From contig JAALGZ010000003.1 in NCBI GenBank assembly GCA_015227615.1, forward strand, positions 806,001 to 870,000: a stretch of DNA of 64,000 nucleotides, in the 5' to 3' direction. The stretch's first letter is position 1; each line of letters opens with the position of its first letter. A program made the position numbers and the translations under genes. Shown one piece after another: positions 24,993 through 36,721 of the stretch. This stretch comes from Labyrinthula sp. Ha. Its lineage: Eukaryota; Sar; Bigyra; Labyrinthulida; Labyrinthulaceae. The notes under the pieces were generated by a model. The model saw only the letters and a program-made list of their open reading frames with translations. It was not told where the DNA came from and searched no databases.

Positions 24993-27041
24993 CTAGATAG
25001 ACGCCTTTACTTCTTGCTCTTCTTCTTTCTTTGCTTCAATCTCTGCAGTTACTACTTGGTCTTTCTTAGTATCAGGAGTAACAAAATAAACTACTGCTAA
25101 AGCTACTACAAAAATTCCTACAGCAGCAGCAGCAATTAAAACAACTCCATCATCATCATCGTCGTCGTCATCAGCAAGACTTTGAAAAAACTCATCAACA
25201 TCACAAGTGTGATGAAAATGTTCTCCCTTTACGATCTCATCACAAGCTCCTTCACCGTGTACGGTAATTAAACTTCCAGAGTCAAAATAGTGTTCATGAT
25301 CATGGTCGTGATCATGATCTTGCAACTTTCTTTTCAAGATTCTTCTGTCTTCATGATCATGCTCGTCCTCTTCGTGGTCATGTTCTTCATCATCGTCATG
25401 ATCATGTTCATCATCGTGATCATGTTCTTCATCATCTTCTTGACAGTACGCGTAGTAACAATTGTCTTCTACTGATACTTCCCAGTCAAGTTCGTACAAA
25501 CCAACTTCTCCATCAATTTCAACACTGAAATGCGTAGAGTTACATCCCAAGTACTCAAAAGAAGGTAAATCGTCGTGATCATGATCGTGTTCATCTTCTT
25601 CATGGTCATGGTCGTCATCATCATGTTGCAGAAATCTACTTAACAACATTCTAAATCTTCTATCTTCATGATCATGCTCGTCCTCTTCGTGATCATGCTC
25701 CTCATCATCGTCATGATCATGTTCATCATCATGATCTCCTGTAAAGTAATCTTCTCCTGTAGCTTCTTCAATAAAAGTTTCAATCATTACTTCACAGTCT
25801 CCAATGTTACTTGGAACATCAGTAGCATTATGATGATCATCATCATGCTCTAGACATCTAATATCACAATTTGTCTTATGGTTAATACCATCACTCTCAT
25901 CACAATCTGCAATAGTTCCATCAACTTCAGCACAAACTGGATCACCCTCTACATCAAGACATTCTTGGGTTAGATCATAACAAGTCATCCAACACCAAAT
26001 TTCATTCTCTCCAGTACACTCTTGTAAAAGTCTGGAATCCATTCTATATCCATTTCCACAAACATCCAAACTTTCTGCCATATTCATTTCTTTATTTGCA
26101 GCTGCAGATGCTTCTTGTTGTAAAGATCTGTGTTCTCCATAAGTTGCACCCATTCCAGGAAGTAAAACAGAAGACTTAGGAAGAACCATTCTTCCATACC
26201 AAGCTCTTTCTCCTTCTTCTGGTACAAATAGAGCATGAGGAACAGCTCTAAGTGGTTTAGAAAGTTTATGGTTCATCCATTTTTCAATTCCATCACCAAT
26301 CATGAAAAATACTTCAGAATCTCCAAAGCTAACTTGGTTTACTTCCCCATCCAACTCGACAAAAAATCCGCTGTTTTCTGGTGAAACAAGTTTGTTTTGC
26401 TTGATGAGCATTGCTGGAGTAAGAGCAATAAAAAGTCCATCATCTTTATGCAAGTCCATTGTGAACTCAGAAAGGGCTCTTGATTTTGGTGCTTTGTAGG
26501 TATGAAAGTGCTCCAACTGAGTTCCAGTAGATAAAACTTCATTCCATGAAGAAATAAATTCTTGTTCTTCAGTATCATACATCAACTCTTTTGAAGTTTC
26601 TCCTTCACTTAGTAGGTTTACAAACTTTGTAACTACTTCTGCAATAGCCGCACGAAACTCCTGATGACCAACTACAAATTTTTCACAAGCTGGGCTGAGT
26701 GAACTTTGTCCTTGTTCGAACCCTTCGATTTCACTCATTAGACCATCCACAGTTTTTGCAGCGAGAGTACTTCTTGCGGTTCCATCTGGAAAGGTAAACT
26801 GGAATCTAGAATCCTTGGAACATTCTGCTTGTAGAGAGTATAAGTTCTGTTTTAACTCTTCCAATTGAGGGACTTCGGAGACGGAAAAGATTCCAGTCTC
26901 ATACACGGCATCGGGAAGTTTTTCTAGAGTGTTAAGCTCATCAAATGTTGTAGAGACAACATCAAACGTCTTGTAACTTGTTCTCAATGCTTGAGAAGTA
27001 GAAAGGAGGGATAGTGCTGAAAGGGATAAACTTTGTTTCAT
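24993..27041 (-). CDS. Secreted/type I membrane protein with 2OG-Fe oxygenase-like domain and His/Asp-rich ectodomain
   Basis: This is a single exon of 682 residues. A signal peptide (residues 1-19, ending in SQA) is followed by an IPNS-like double-stranded beta-helix region. There HKD at 198-200, His269 in AVPHAL and Arg284 in WYGRMV match the H-x-D...H...R iron and 2-oxoglutarate ligands. The GDGIEKWMN segment (249-257) sits where relatives have GD-L--WTNG. Next comes a Cys-rich module (about 328-397). Two acidic His clusters of repeated HDHD/EEHDHEED type (about 435-492 and 537-585) frame a Cys-containing domain. An Asp8 run precedes a membrane helix (about 633-653), with a short Lys/Glu tail. 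The His/Asp clusters should bind zinc or other divalent metal outside the cell or in a secretory compartment. Oxygenase activity is inference; the substrate is unknown. Confidence 0.85.
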   Translation of the reverse strand: MKQSLSLSALSLLSTSQALRTSYKTFDVVSTTFDELNTLEKLPDAVYETGIFSVSEVPQLEELKQNLYSLQAECSKDSRFQFTFPDGTARSTLAAKTVDGLMSEIEGFEQGQSSLSPACEKFVVGHQEFRAAIAEVVTKFVNLLSEGETSKELMYDTEEQEFISSWNEVLSTGTQLEHFHTYKAPKSRALSEFTMDLHKDDGLFIALTPAMLIKQNKLVSPENSGFFVELDGEVNQVSFGDSEVFFMIGDGIEKWMNHKLSKPLRAVPHALFVPEEGERAWYGRMVLPKSSVLLPGMGATYGEHRSLQQEASAAANKEMNMAESLDVCGNGYRMDSRLLQECTGENEIWCWMTCYDLTQECLDVEGDPVCAEVDGTIADCDESDGINHKTNCDIRCLEHDDDHHNATDVPSNIGDCEVMIETFIEEATGEDYFTGDHDDEHDHDDDEEHDHEEDEHDHEDRRFRMLLSRFLQHDDDDHDHEEDEHDHDHDDLPSFEYLGCNSTHFSVEIDGEVGLYELDWEVSVEDNCYYAYCQEDDEEHDHDDEHDHDDDEEHDHEEDEHDHEDRRILKRKLQDHDHDHDHEHYFDSGSLITVHGEGACDEIVKGEHFHHTCDVDEFFQSLADDDDDDDDGVVLIAAAAVGIFVVALAVVYFVTPDTKKDQVVTAEIEAKKEEEQEVKASI
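25342..25421 (-). repeat. Intragenic His/Asp-coding direct repeat, unit A
   Basis: This 80-bp stretch is nearly the same as 25658-25737, in the same frame. It encodes the HDHDDDEEHDHEEDEHDHEDRR-type block that occurs twice in the protein. The sequence between the units encodes a separate Cys-containing domain, so this looks like an internal duplication, not just slippage. Confidence 0.8.
25658..25737 (-). repeat. Intragenic His/Asp-coding direct repeat, unit B
   Basis: Partner of the unit at 25342-25421. The units differ at only a few positions by eye. Shorter (CATGAT)-like subrepeats lie inside both, so further expansion or contraction is likely. Confidence 0.8.
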
Positions 27042-30000
27042 ATGTATTACTTTGTTGGTTAAGTTTTGGTTTGGTATGGGCTGAGAAAGATGCTGAATTG
27101 ATTTTTTAAGAGTTTTCCAGTTTGGTTCCGGGAATAGTGCATTTAAAATACGTGTGATGCGAAAACGAAATAAGATGGTCTAAGTTTCCGGGATTTGGAA
27201 CCACTTTTATGTAGTATAATAAATACACATAGATTACATATATATATTTAATAATTAACACATGATATTTCCACATATTTTGTTTGTGTATAATAATATT
27301 GGCATGAGGTAAGTAATGAGTAAGTCATTACTTGTCAACTCCGGGCAAAAAAAAACAATACAAAAAATAGAAGATATGTAAGTTTTATATAGGATATTAC
27401 TGAATATAAATAAGAAGTATAGAACAAGAAGACAATTCGTCTTTAATAGATAGAGAATTTTAGTGCTGGTTTGCATGTTGAAAGAAAAACTTTCACAAAT
27501 TAAATTGAAAAGGCCCATTAATGATTGTAAAGTAGTTTGTATTCTACTTAAAGAGAATTAACTCAGTTGTATTTAGTTAGAATAGTATTTAGTTAAGTAT
27601 AATTATATACGGATAAGTGCCAACAAGTTTTTAAAGTAGAACGACTTTTTATAGAAAGTTTTATAACAGGAAAATGTTTCATTGAACCAAGTTGGCTACA
27701 TAAACATCAAAACCTCTCTGTGTCTTTTATACAAGAATTAATTTTATTAATAGTTGAGACTACAATATCAAGTACAAAACATTTGCCCTTAGAGTTGAGA
27801 CGTCTATTGGTGCAAACTTGAAATCAAAGGAAAAGTTTGTACATCTGAAAAGTAGAGGAACCAGGCTTCAAAACACCCCGCCCCCCGGAAAAATATGATA
27901 GATACTGCGGTAGAGTTGACTAAGCTTCTATAATTGGCAAGCAATGATGGTTGTTTTTCAGCTGCTGTGGAGTTGAGGCAGTCAATGGACTTACTGCTAA
28001 ATGGTGTTGCTTAAAGGACATATAAAAAAGAGTTGCTGGAATATTAATACGATACGTCGATCAATTTAATTGAGCTCTTGAACGTTCATAATATGTTTTA
28101 AATAGTCTGTTTAATCTACCTTTAAGTTATATAGTGTCTATTATGAAACTGCTTTATTTCATGAACTGGACTTCTTAAATTTGCTTAGGAAAATTGTTGC
28201 TATACTGTTGATATCCATGTCCTGAAGTGTAACTCGCTGTCGGTGATAAATCTCCATGAGGCACTAAACATTGTCTTCTGTTAAAGTCATTGTGATGTTT
28301 TTGTAAAACTAAGTATTTTAATATGTTTATTCCCAGAATATAACCAATTTCTGTTTAACCACTACTCCTGGACATCTTTATTCCATTAATTTGCATGAAT
28401 GAAGGTGGCTCGTCGTAGTGTTTCCATTGAGAGAACCTGTTATTACTTTGCTGCTGCTCTATTACCTCAAAATTTGTCACTGCAGCATGAATTTTCTGCT
28501 TGTTCTAAGAAGCTTTGATAATTTATTGCAGGGTGAATTCGTTCAAGGTTGAGAACATATTTTAAAATGAAAAGAAATAACTAGGGTTGTCATAAAAAAT
28601 TCAATTTTTTCTTCATCTTTTCATGAACTTTCAACGGTATTAAAAATGTTGGGTTTAATGCTTACTCTGTCGCAGCAATCAGAAATCTTACTATAATTGG
28701 CCTTCTTTCGTTATTTCTGCAGGGTGGTAACAGAAACTCTTAAGCTCAATTGTTTAATACACAATCAATTTGAGGTCCCATAGTAACGTTGTGTTTAATA
28801 ACTTTTTTTCAACAGTAATTTATGGTTTGTGGTATTACCTGCTTTAGATAACCAATACGTTCAGACAAGAAATCTTTTGTAGAGGTTGGTTGGATTCCCA
28901 TTTTTTATTCCAAAAATGGTATCACAACTCTATCCTTGCGTAAACTAAAAGGTTATTGATATGAATGCTAATACTCTCAATGAGTTTAATACCAGGAAGT
29001 TTTGTTGCAAATTTGCATGGTACCAATCCCTAGAAAGTACCAAATCTCATTCTAGTATTTTATCGAACTTGACAACCGGTGTGAAGAGTTGCACACTAGC
29101 ATTGGCTCGTCGTACCAAGCTTAGTTTTCTGCGGGATGGATTCGCACGATATAGTTAGAAATTTATCTTTTCTTTCTTGCTCTGAGTAGAAGCATCTTGA
29201 CGAGGAGGTGTGGAGGAGTCATAGTGAGCATATTCCTTAATAAATGTTTTATTTGATTACCTTGTCCTATTCTTAGGATGCTTAACCATGAAAATGGTAT
29301 AAAGTAAAGATTCCCGTTAAATTACCATATCTTTAGAAGCATATTAGTTTAGCTTTGTAAATAAAAACTTCCTTCATTTGTTTAATCTATCACCATAGCC
29401 ATGCAGTTCCTAATTAATGGAGGTGGTTGGTAAGCACCTCTAGAATATGGCTACACCACAGTGGAATACAAATACAAAACTAGAAGTAAGTAACTTTCCT
29501 GTGATACACGAATCAATACTTACGATTTCTGTGGTAGGACCTACTGTAATAAATTGTAGTTAAGTATTTTCTCTTCCAAAAGTGGAACAGGAGGTATAAG
29601 CACAAATGGAGCACTTAAATTTCATCACAGAAGATCATCAAGAGTTGATTCTAGCTTTTTTATGTAGTACTTTTCTTTATTTCTATCGCAATAGAATATT
29701 TTCTATCTTGAATTGAAACGCAAATCTTGTTTTTTCAGTGGCCAAGAGTTCTACTTTATATTCTACCGTTGTTTTACTCCAAAATACCATACCATGCACC
29801 TCCAACTACTTTAAGGTCTGCCGTAAAGCTAGTAAAATCTAAATCACTAAGCTGTTTATACTAAGGGCAAATAAAATGGGCTGATGGCCGGTTTCATTCT
29901 CTTATTGAGCTTAACATCCTCCTTAATGCAATAACTACTGCGAAAGTTGAATATGTTGTTTTTAATTATAGAGTTTCTTAAATGTGTGGTACTTTTGCTT

Positions 30001-31502
30001 TATCTTAGGTCGTATTTCTACAGTGATGTGCTACCTTTTTTGTAAAACTAATTAAGTTTGATTTACGTACTCACAAGTTTCCCTCCTGGCATATCGTTCA
30101 TAGAGTAAGTTTGGTCTCTCATAAATTGTTACCTTCAGATTTAGCTCATAGAGGCCTGCCGTATGCTCTTTGGTGGTAGAATTTGTAAACTCCTTAGCGT
30201 ATCGACTGCAAGGTAGAGTTTAGCGGTGCATTTTCACCGGATGTAACTTCCGTTTGCATGTAGCCACTTTGTAGGGACGTTTTCATTCCTTGGTACAATG
30301 CTCTCAGTTACCCTTGTTCTTTTTTGAAAGTTTATCGTGTCTTCTAAGACTTACTTATTTGTCCTACGGATTGGCCTAGCCTTACGAAACTGCCCCAAAC
30401 TCTTGTACTGGGGAATGTCCCCTAAAGGGTTATCTATCTTCCTAAAAATAGGCTAACTATTTACCTGTGTCAAATATTTATCTGCACATAACCATAGAAG
30501 TGGTTATACACTACTCGTCCATTATGCTAAAAGTGTATAGGTACTGAATTAATTCTAAGCTCTAATTACCCGCATAAGTTTTCGTCGAAATATGCTAGCT
30601 ACTTCCATATTCAAACAACAGTTCGTGCCAGATCATAGCCTATTCATTGAAAAATTAAACTATAGATAATATTCTCTCGTTAATCTATATAATGAAATGA
30701 ATCTTAGTTCAATTTTAAACCCTTGGGTGAAAAATAAAAAAGAATTAGTAAAGATTTGAAATTTGCAACGAAATATGTAGGTTATATTTCAGTACAGGTA
30801 CCAAATCAAAGTATTGAATTCATAATTAATAAAATCAACATAAAAAATAATAAAAATAAATATTTTTTTATTAAAATATTCTAGCCATGTAGTAGGCAAT
30901 ATAAAATATTCTTTATCCAAAAGTGACCAAATTGGAATTGTGTGTGATAAACCAATGCTTACCATTAGCAATGTTTTTAAAGATTTTGATTTTCATGATG
31001 GTTAACAGAAATTTATTTTAGAATGACAAACTGAGGATACTAAATTATGTTCACAATCCCACTTCACCTGTTTGTATTTTAACCTGTCAAATTTATGCAG
31101 AAATAAACATTCCTCAAGAAGCCGGCCTATGGTTTATATATTATTTTCGTGCTTTTAACAAAATTCAATGAGATAAACTGTAACTAGTTAATATTTGAGA
31201 TGAAAAATCATATCAACAATTGTAAAAAGCTTCTATTCATATCCAGAAGACTATTCCATATATGGTTAACTAATTTAAATCGGGGTTTGCAACCCTGAAT
31301 TGCACTTGCAAGTTGCAACAGAGGCTTGTAATATTCTGTTCTTACTCTTAACACCCTGTTCTAAAAAAAGTGGTATTAAAGAAAACAAAAAACCTTGAAA
31401 TCCATTTCTACGCTCGGAAAATATATTCCCTTTTCTTCCATAAGAAGTTTAGCATGTGGGCTACGAATAGAGTCTTAGCAAGAAATCGAGGTTAGCTCAA
31501 GT
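27042..31502. other. Gene-poor tract with protein-like shreds
   Basis: About 4.5 kb. On the minus strand around 28,150-28,530 a largely open frame of about 105 codons reads like real protein but is broken and unrecognised. Other shreds lie near 28,960-29,160 and 30,790-30,970, the latter in very AT-rich DNA. A C-rich patch (CCCCGCCCCCC) is near 27,876. No RNA gene found. Confidence 0.4.
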
Positions 31503-31628
31503 CGATGGTGCATTACTGATCTTATTTCTTTTTCTTTGGATTTTGGAACGAACGGAAAACAACGGAGTGCAAGACAGCTTTGGTGAGAAGGTTACATATA
31601 AATACTAAGATCAAGATATTGATACTAA

Positions 31629-32366
31629 ATGAGCTTATTTTACAATTCTCCAAATAAAGTTGAGGCTCGTGAACATCTGTTAAGTGTTTTTTATGAGAAG
31701 AATGAAGAAAACCGATGGGGATATAACCACGACAACATTATCACACTTTGTCCGACTACAAAAGATATTCTATTTCAACTCCCAAGAAAGTGTCCTTTTC
31801 TGTGCTTAGATGTAGATATGGAATCTTTGAGAGAGCTGGGATGTAGAGCATTGCCTTCTACTTTAGAAGAACTAATCTTAGTTTTGGTCGCGTTTATGCT
31901 TACTTTCTTACTAGAGATATATTTTCTAGTAGTTTCACTTATTTTTTTCTTATGCATTACTTATTACCAAAGAAAAGATGATAAATGTATTAATGAAACA
32001 ATGCAAGAGAGATGTGATCTTGTAAGAAAACAAGCTATTATTTTAGATGATGCTGTTTTTTTATATAACGTTAATTTGCCAGAAGTTTCAACTTGTGATA
32101 CTAAATCGAAATGGCGAAAACAATTAACAATGATTCTTTTTTGCTTTGATAATATTTCTGAACTTCAATATTCTTTGCAATCTGGGTTTAAATTATTGAA
32201 ATTCAAACACTCTACAGAATTTCTCACTCTAAAATCTTCTCATTATAAATATACAAATATTTCAACACTTCTTTTTCGAACAATTCCAATTTATTTTAGA
32301 GACGAAGAAGTTGAACTATTTAAAAACGCTCATTCGGAATATTGGAAACAATTAGATTCTGTTTGA
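31629..32366 (+). CDS. Small membrane protein of unknown function, copy 2
   Basis: Paralogue of 14745-15482, with the same 245-residue length and about 96% identity by hand count. The ten or so replacements are scattered, and include Val/Leu and Ala/Asp near the hydrophobic segment and Cys/Trp near the C-terminus. The frame is fully open and the promoter-side sequence back to 31503 is shared with copy 1, so both copies are probably expressed. The hydrophobic stretch at about 81-113 and flanking charged domains are kept. The family is unknown. Confidence 0.82.
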   Translation: MSLFYNSPNKVEAREHLLSVFYEKNEENRWGYNHDNIITLCPTTKDILFQLPRKCPFLCLDVDMESLRELGCRALPSTLEELILVLVAFMLTFLLEIYFLVVSLIFFLCITYYQRKDDKCINETMQERCDLVRKQAIILDDAVFLYNVNLPEVSTCDTKSKWRKQLTMILFCFDNISELQYSLQSGFKLLKFKHSTEFLTLKSSHYKYTNISTLLFRTIPIYFRDEEVELFKNAHSEYWKQLDSV

Positions 32367-32543
32367 TATAATAGAAACTTTTTTATATAAATTAATATTC
32401 GTAAGAAAACTAATGTTCTCGCAGATAATATATATAATAAAATGGTATCAAACTAATACTTCTTTTGTTAAGATTATATTTTGGATTGAATTTATTCAAA
32501 AAAAAGACTATTCAGAATAATGAAATATTGCTTTTTTCATAAC

Positions 32544-33822
32544 TTATATTAGTTTAACAAACTCTTTGAAAACATTGAGACAACGGTCGTCAGTAAATCC
32601 ACCAGCACTTGAAAAAGGCAAATATGATGGAGTATATGAAAATACAAGTTGTTTTTCTGGGTGAAAAAGAATAACACTTCCACCAAAACCACCCCATCCT
32701 CTAAATCCACCCAAACCAGAAACATCTTTTTCAAAATCACTATCTGCAAATACTGAAAATCCTCCTTTGTCAAATACAGTTGTTATATTTAGCGCAAAAT
32801 CATACTTTTTTTTTGGATCAGAAAACATTAGTTTTTGAGTTTCTTCTGATAAAATTGGATTCTCTTGAAATAACATTGCATTTGCTAAGGAAGCTAAGCT
32901 TACTGCATTTGTCAACATACCAAAACTTGGACATTCCACTTCAAAGTATTGTTTTTGTAATTCTAGAGGTTTCATCTTGAAAAATAATATGTCATATATT
33001 TGAAGGATAGACAATGAGTTTTGCATCATTTTTCTTACTGTAAACGGCGTTGAACTCAAGAACATCTTCATCAATAGTTTTAATAGAGATTGAAATAAAG
33101 AATCTCGTGCTCCTCTGACAGCTCTTGGATCTGGTTTTCCACAACCTATGCTTACATTCTTCCCTAGCATTGGTTCGATTTCATCTTTTAAAATATCTCC
33201 TACGGTTTTATTAGTTGTTGATTTAAAAACTTGGTTCATGTAGAAACCTCTATTAGTTGCTTGATAAGATCTTGATTTTGGTTTTAATATATGTTTTGTT
33301 TTATTTGCTTTTTGCATATCTTTTCTTGTCCAAAAAGGTTCCACTTTGCTCAAGAACTCCTTAAACTCCTCTTCATCTTTCACCATATCAAAAGTAATAT
33401 GTTGCCGACAGTTTTTTTGATGATTTAATCCTGCATCATGTCTTAAGATATCTTCAACCAATATATCTTTCTTACTAGGATTGCCTTGTATAAAATCTGG
33501 TAAGAACTCTACTAGAGGAGATTCGTATCTTAACTTTCCTTGATTTACAAGATAAGCTGCTACAAAACTAGTCACAACTTTTCCAGATGATTCAATAAGT
33601 TGAGTTGACTTTTCATCATATATTTCTCCTTTATATTTCCCTACAAGTTCTAGAACCTTTTTACCTTCTAAACAATAAGGATATCCTAAAACAAATACCT
33701 TGGAAAATACATAGTTGAGAACCACTCTTTTCCAATCTCTTTGCAAAGTTGTTTTCAAAAGCTTTTGCTACAGGTTCAAACTTTTCTTCTTTTACAATAG
33801 TTTTTATTTCGTATTTTGGCAT
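32544..33822 (-). CDS. Beta-lactamase-fold serine hydrolase, copy 2
   Basis: Exons 33822-33699 and 33667-32544 surround a 31-nt intron (33698-33668) at exactly the position found in copy 1, giving the same 415 residues. The SSGK (S-x-x-K) catalytic motif, YQATNRGFY and GWGGFGGS are unchanged. About 79 of the last 366 residues differ from copy 1 by hand count, but very unevenly. The segment from ECPSFG to GWGGFGGS (over 100 residues) has a single difference, whereas the stretch around residues 222-270 is mostly different. The frame is open and all motifs are intact, so this is a working gene and not a relic. It converges on the membrane protein copy 2 across 177 bp. Confidence 0.9.
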
Positions 33823-33904
33823 TTTTTAATTTGTTTTTGATATTTTTTAAGGAGATATTTTGGGAATAAATTTATACTAATTATTTCCGGAATTCTTGCC
33901 ATGT

Positions 33905-36721
33905 CTAAATTCGACGTCAAACTAAAACAACAATAATTGGGATTTGAAATAGACCAGTTAAAGTCAGTAAGACTAAATGAAAAGATCTTAGTAAGGACAC
34001 AAAAGATCTTTTCATATAGGAAATGTTTAAAGAGAGCCATGACTACAAGTATGTTATGCCCCATCAAATTTCCCAAAGAGTACATGAACTCCAGAAAGAC
34101 GATATCTGAGCTTGAAGAAATATATCGTTAGGCCATGATAGTTGCCTTAAGAAAACTTCTTTCTAACAAAGATAAACAAGATTTAACATGCAACTAAGAT
34201 TGAATGGCAGAGGTAGAAAGACATTAGTTTAGTTCTCGTATCTACTTCTATTCTTGTTGCCACCGGCTCTTATTGGTTCCTATATTAAATCGAGCAAACA
34301 ATCACTCTTAAGCCCTGTGCATTAAGTTGAGCTAATAGTTGCTGAATTGTAAAGCATTTTATGTCCCCTGGTTTGTGGCTATTAATAAGACTCATATAAT
34401 CTAAAAATGATTGCATTATCCCATGTCTACCTAAAGCACTAATCTCAACACGAAAGGTATAACTGCAATAGATTTGAATTATCACACTTCCTCTGGATTT
34501 ATATGAAACTCTTATAAAATACTTTACAGCTCTATAGTCTAATTTTTTAAATACTCCCGAAAAGAACACGACAATAAGCTTTAGGCTTTTTGTGTTAGCT
34601 TGCTTTGTTTCCATGTGGTTCTCAGATGTTACCAACTTATAACCCTATAGGTGACATTATACATCTCTGTGTTTGCAACATCACACAGCTTTTATTTTGG
34701 GACGATATTCTTTTTGAACACTTGGTGCTGATACTTAAAACTTGGACATCAAATCGAGGAGAGATAGATCTAGTTGAGGTAATGTTGAATATGAAATGTA
34801 TTAACGCAAATCTCTCAGCTTAAGTAAAACAGCACCATGAGCCAGTGAAAAAAAATACTGAAATTAAATGTACTTTTTAAAAGAGTTTATGTGATTAATC
34901 GTTACCTGTAATAATACTTGTAACAGAGTATTCACAAAAGTCCGAACCTCTAAGAAAAAGCATAAAATGTTCAACAGCTAGTTTATCTAAAGAGTAAAGA
35001 ATAACTTGAAAGACGTTTAATAGCATAGAAATTTAAAGGTTTTGACCCACAAAGAGCGATTTTTTTTGCAAAAAAATAACTCAAACATAATTGAAATCTT
35101 CACTATCAACAAAATCTTAGTTAGAATAATGAGAAGCAAAGATATGTACTTATCTAAGATACATGAAACATAAAACTTATACTAAGGAAGCATATGTAAT
35201 TCTGTTTTAGAAACATGTTTTATATTGCTGATAGTGGAGGTAAATTTTTGTACCCAGTTTAGCCTTGGTGCCTTATGCTGGGAAGGGAATACAGTAATAT
35301 GAAATATTTTAGTAGTGTCTATAATTTTCGAGTTTATTAATTTAGAACCGTCAGTTCCTACATAGTTTAATTGATGTTCCTGCACTTATTTCGGTATTTC
35401 ATATTCAAACTCTACAATATTATATTATTGCAAAATATTTGTAGCTCAAACCATAGATATATTGATCAGTGTTCTAATATTGAACCACAACTTTAGTTGA
35501 GCTATGTAACTTACTACGAGTTTCACTAGTACCGTGTAAAAAAGTTATTTAAATATTTTAAGATCCTCAACTTCATAAATATAAGTAAACAATTCAGACT
35601 TCGGTGGAAAAGGTTCTTCAACTTTGTTACTACTTTAGAATACGAAACACAAGGTGCTGCAAGTAAGTTAGTCAGTAAGTATAACCGCGTTCGAATAATA
35701 TTTGTAAATTCAAATAAGTATTAGATGGTTTTAAGTATTTATGAATCTTCTAGATGTATAATAATATGATATTGACAATAAGTTGTTTCAAGATTGTAAT
35801 ATTCTGAGGAAAGAAAATAGTCCAACGTAAATATATAAGAGCAGCAATCCCAAAAGCGTTTGGAGTTTTGCCACATGAGTCAGAAAACACATGGGTTCTG
35901 ATTGGCTTCATGAAATAAGAATGATCATATTGCAAATAAGATTTACTTAGATAAATTTTTTAGGGCGCGGGACATGAAATTGAGCTATATGACCACTATT
36001 TGTGGGTTATGCTTTATGAAATTTTCGAGATAGTGAAGCACAAACCAGGGCTATATGTTTCAAGCTCGGAATAAAATAAGAAAAAAACAATCGAAAAAAA
36101 GAAGGTGTCAAAGCATGATATGGGTCTCAAAAATACATTAACAAAAGATGAGTTAGAGGTGTGAGAAAATTTTGAATCTTCCTTAGAAAAAGATGTGTTC
36201 CAAGACATGGGAACTATTGCCAACGGGTGATCAAAATGGGAAGAGGGTATCCTCATTATTTTTGTTGAAAATTTTTAAAATTAAGTATGGAATGGGTGTT
36301 AGAAAATTAAGCAGATGTGTGGTTCAATGTAGCTCTTCAACAAATTGGGAGTTTGGAGTTAATATTAACTTTGATTTAGTAAGAATGAAAGATGTTCCAT
36401 CGTAACTAACTAAAATCGTACAGATCATAAAGTCAGAGCATTTGGGAAATAAAAGTTTATGCACAGCAGCTATCAAACAATGAAATTAATTTTATTCGCA
36501 ATCTAGAAGTTACTGAAGCCAACTTGTTAGCGGGAATGACTGCGCTACGTCGTTCATTTTATGGAACTTTGTTTTTAAAATAGCAATTTATATTTTAAAT
36601 GAAAAGGTCTAGTATAAGCTATAAGAATTCGGAACACATGACTTCTATTAAATTAGTAAATTATGTAAAATCTATTAAAAGAGAGTAATAAATCAATTCA
36701 TACTTTAATAATATATGATGA
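33905..36721. other. Gene-poor tract
   Basis: About 2.8 kb. Short open stretches occur on the plus strand at 33,937-34,131 (64 codons, charged) and on the minus strand at 34,285-34,635 (116 codons, protein-like, no family recognised). Neither has a supporting motif, intron or neighbour, and both may be remnants. No repeat or RNA gene seen. Confidence 0.35.

Larger units (their letters stand above)
31503..33904. repeat. Inverted duplication, arm 2 (~2.4 kb)
   Basis: Reverse-complement partner of 13205-15607, with the same two convergent genes, the same intron position and the same 177-bp intergenic spacer. The arms are 15.9 kb apart and enclose the kinase and the His-rich protein genes. Recombination between the arms could flip that interval. 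Confidence 0.92.

Noticed and set aside
28400-29120. Shared word GGCTCGTCGTA at two places
   Set aside because: An 11-nt match is expected by chance many times in 64 kb.
34285-34635. 116-codon minus-strand open frame as a gene
   Set aside because: No recognisable motif, intron signature or conserved neighbour. It lies in an empty tract and may be chance or debris.
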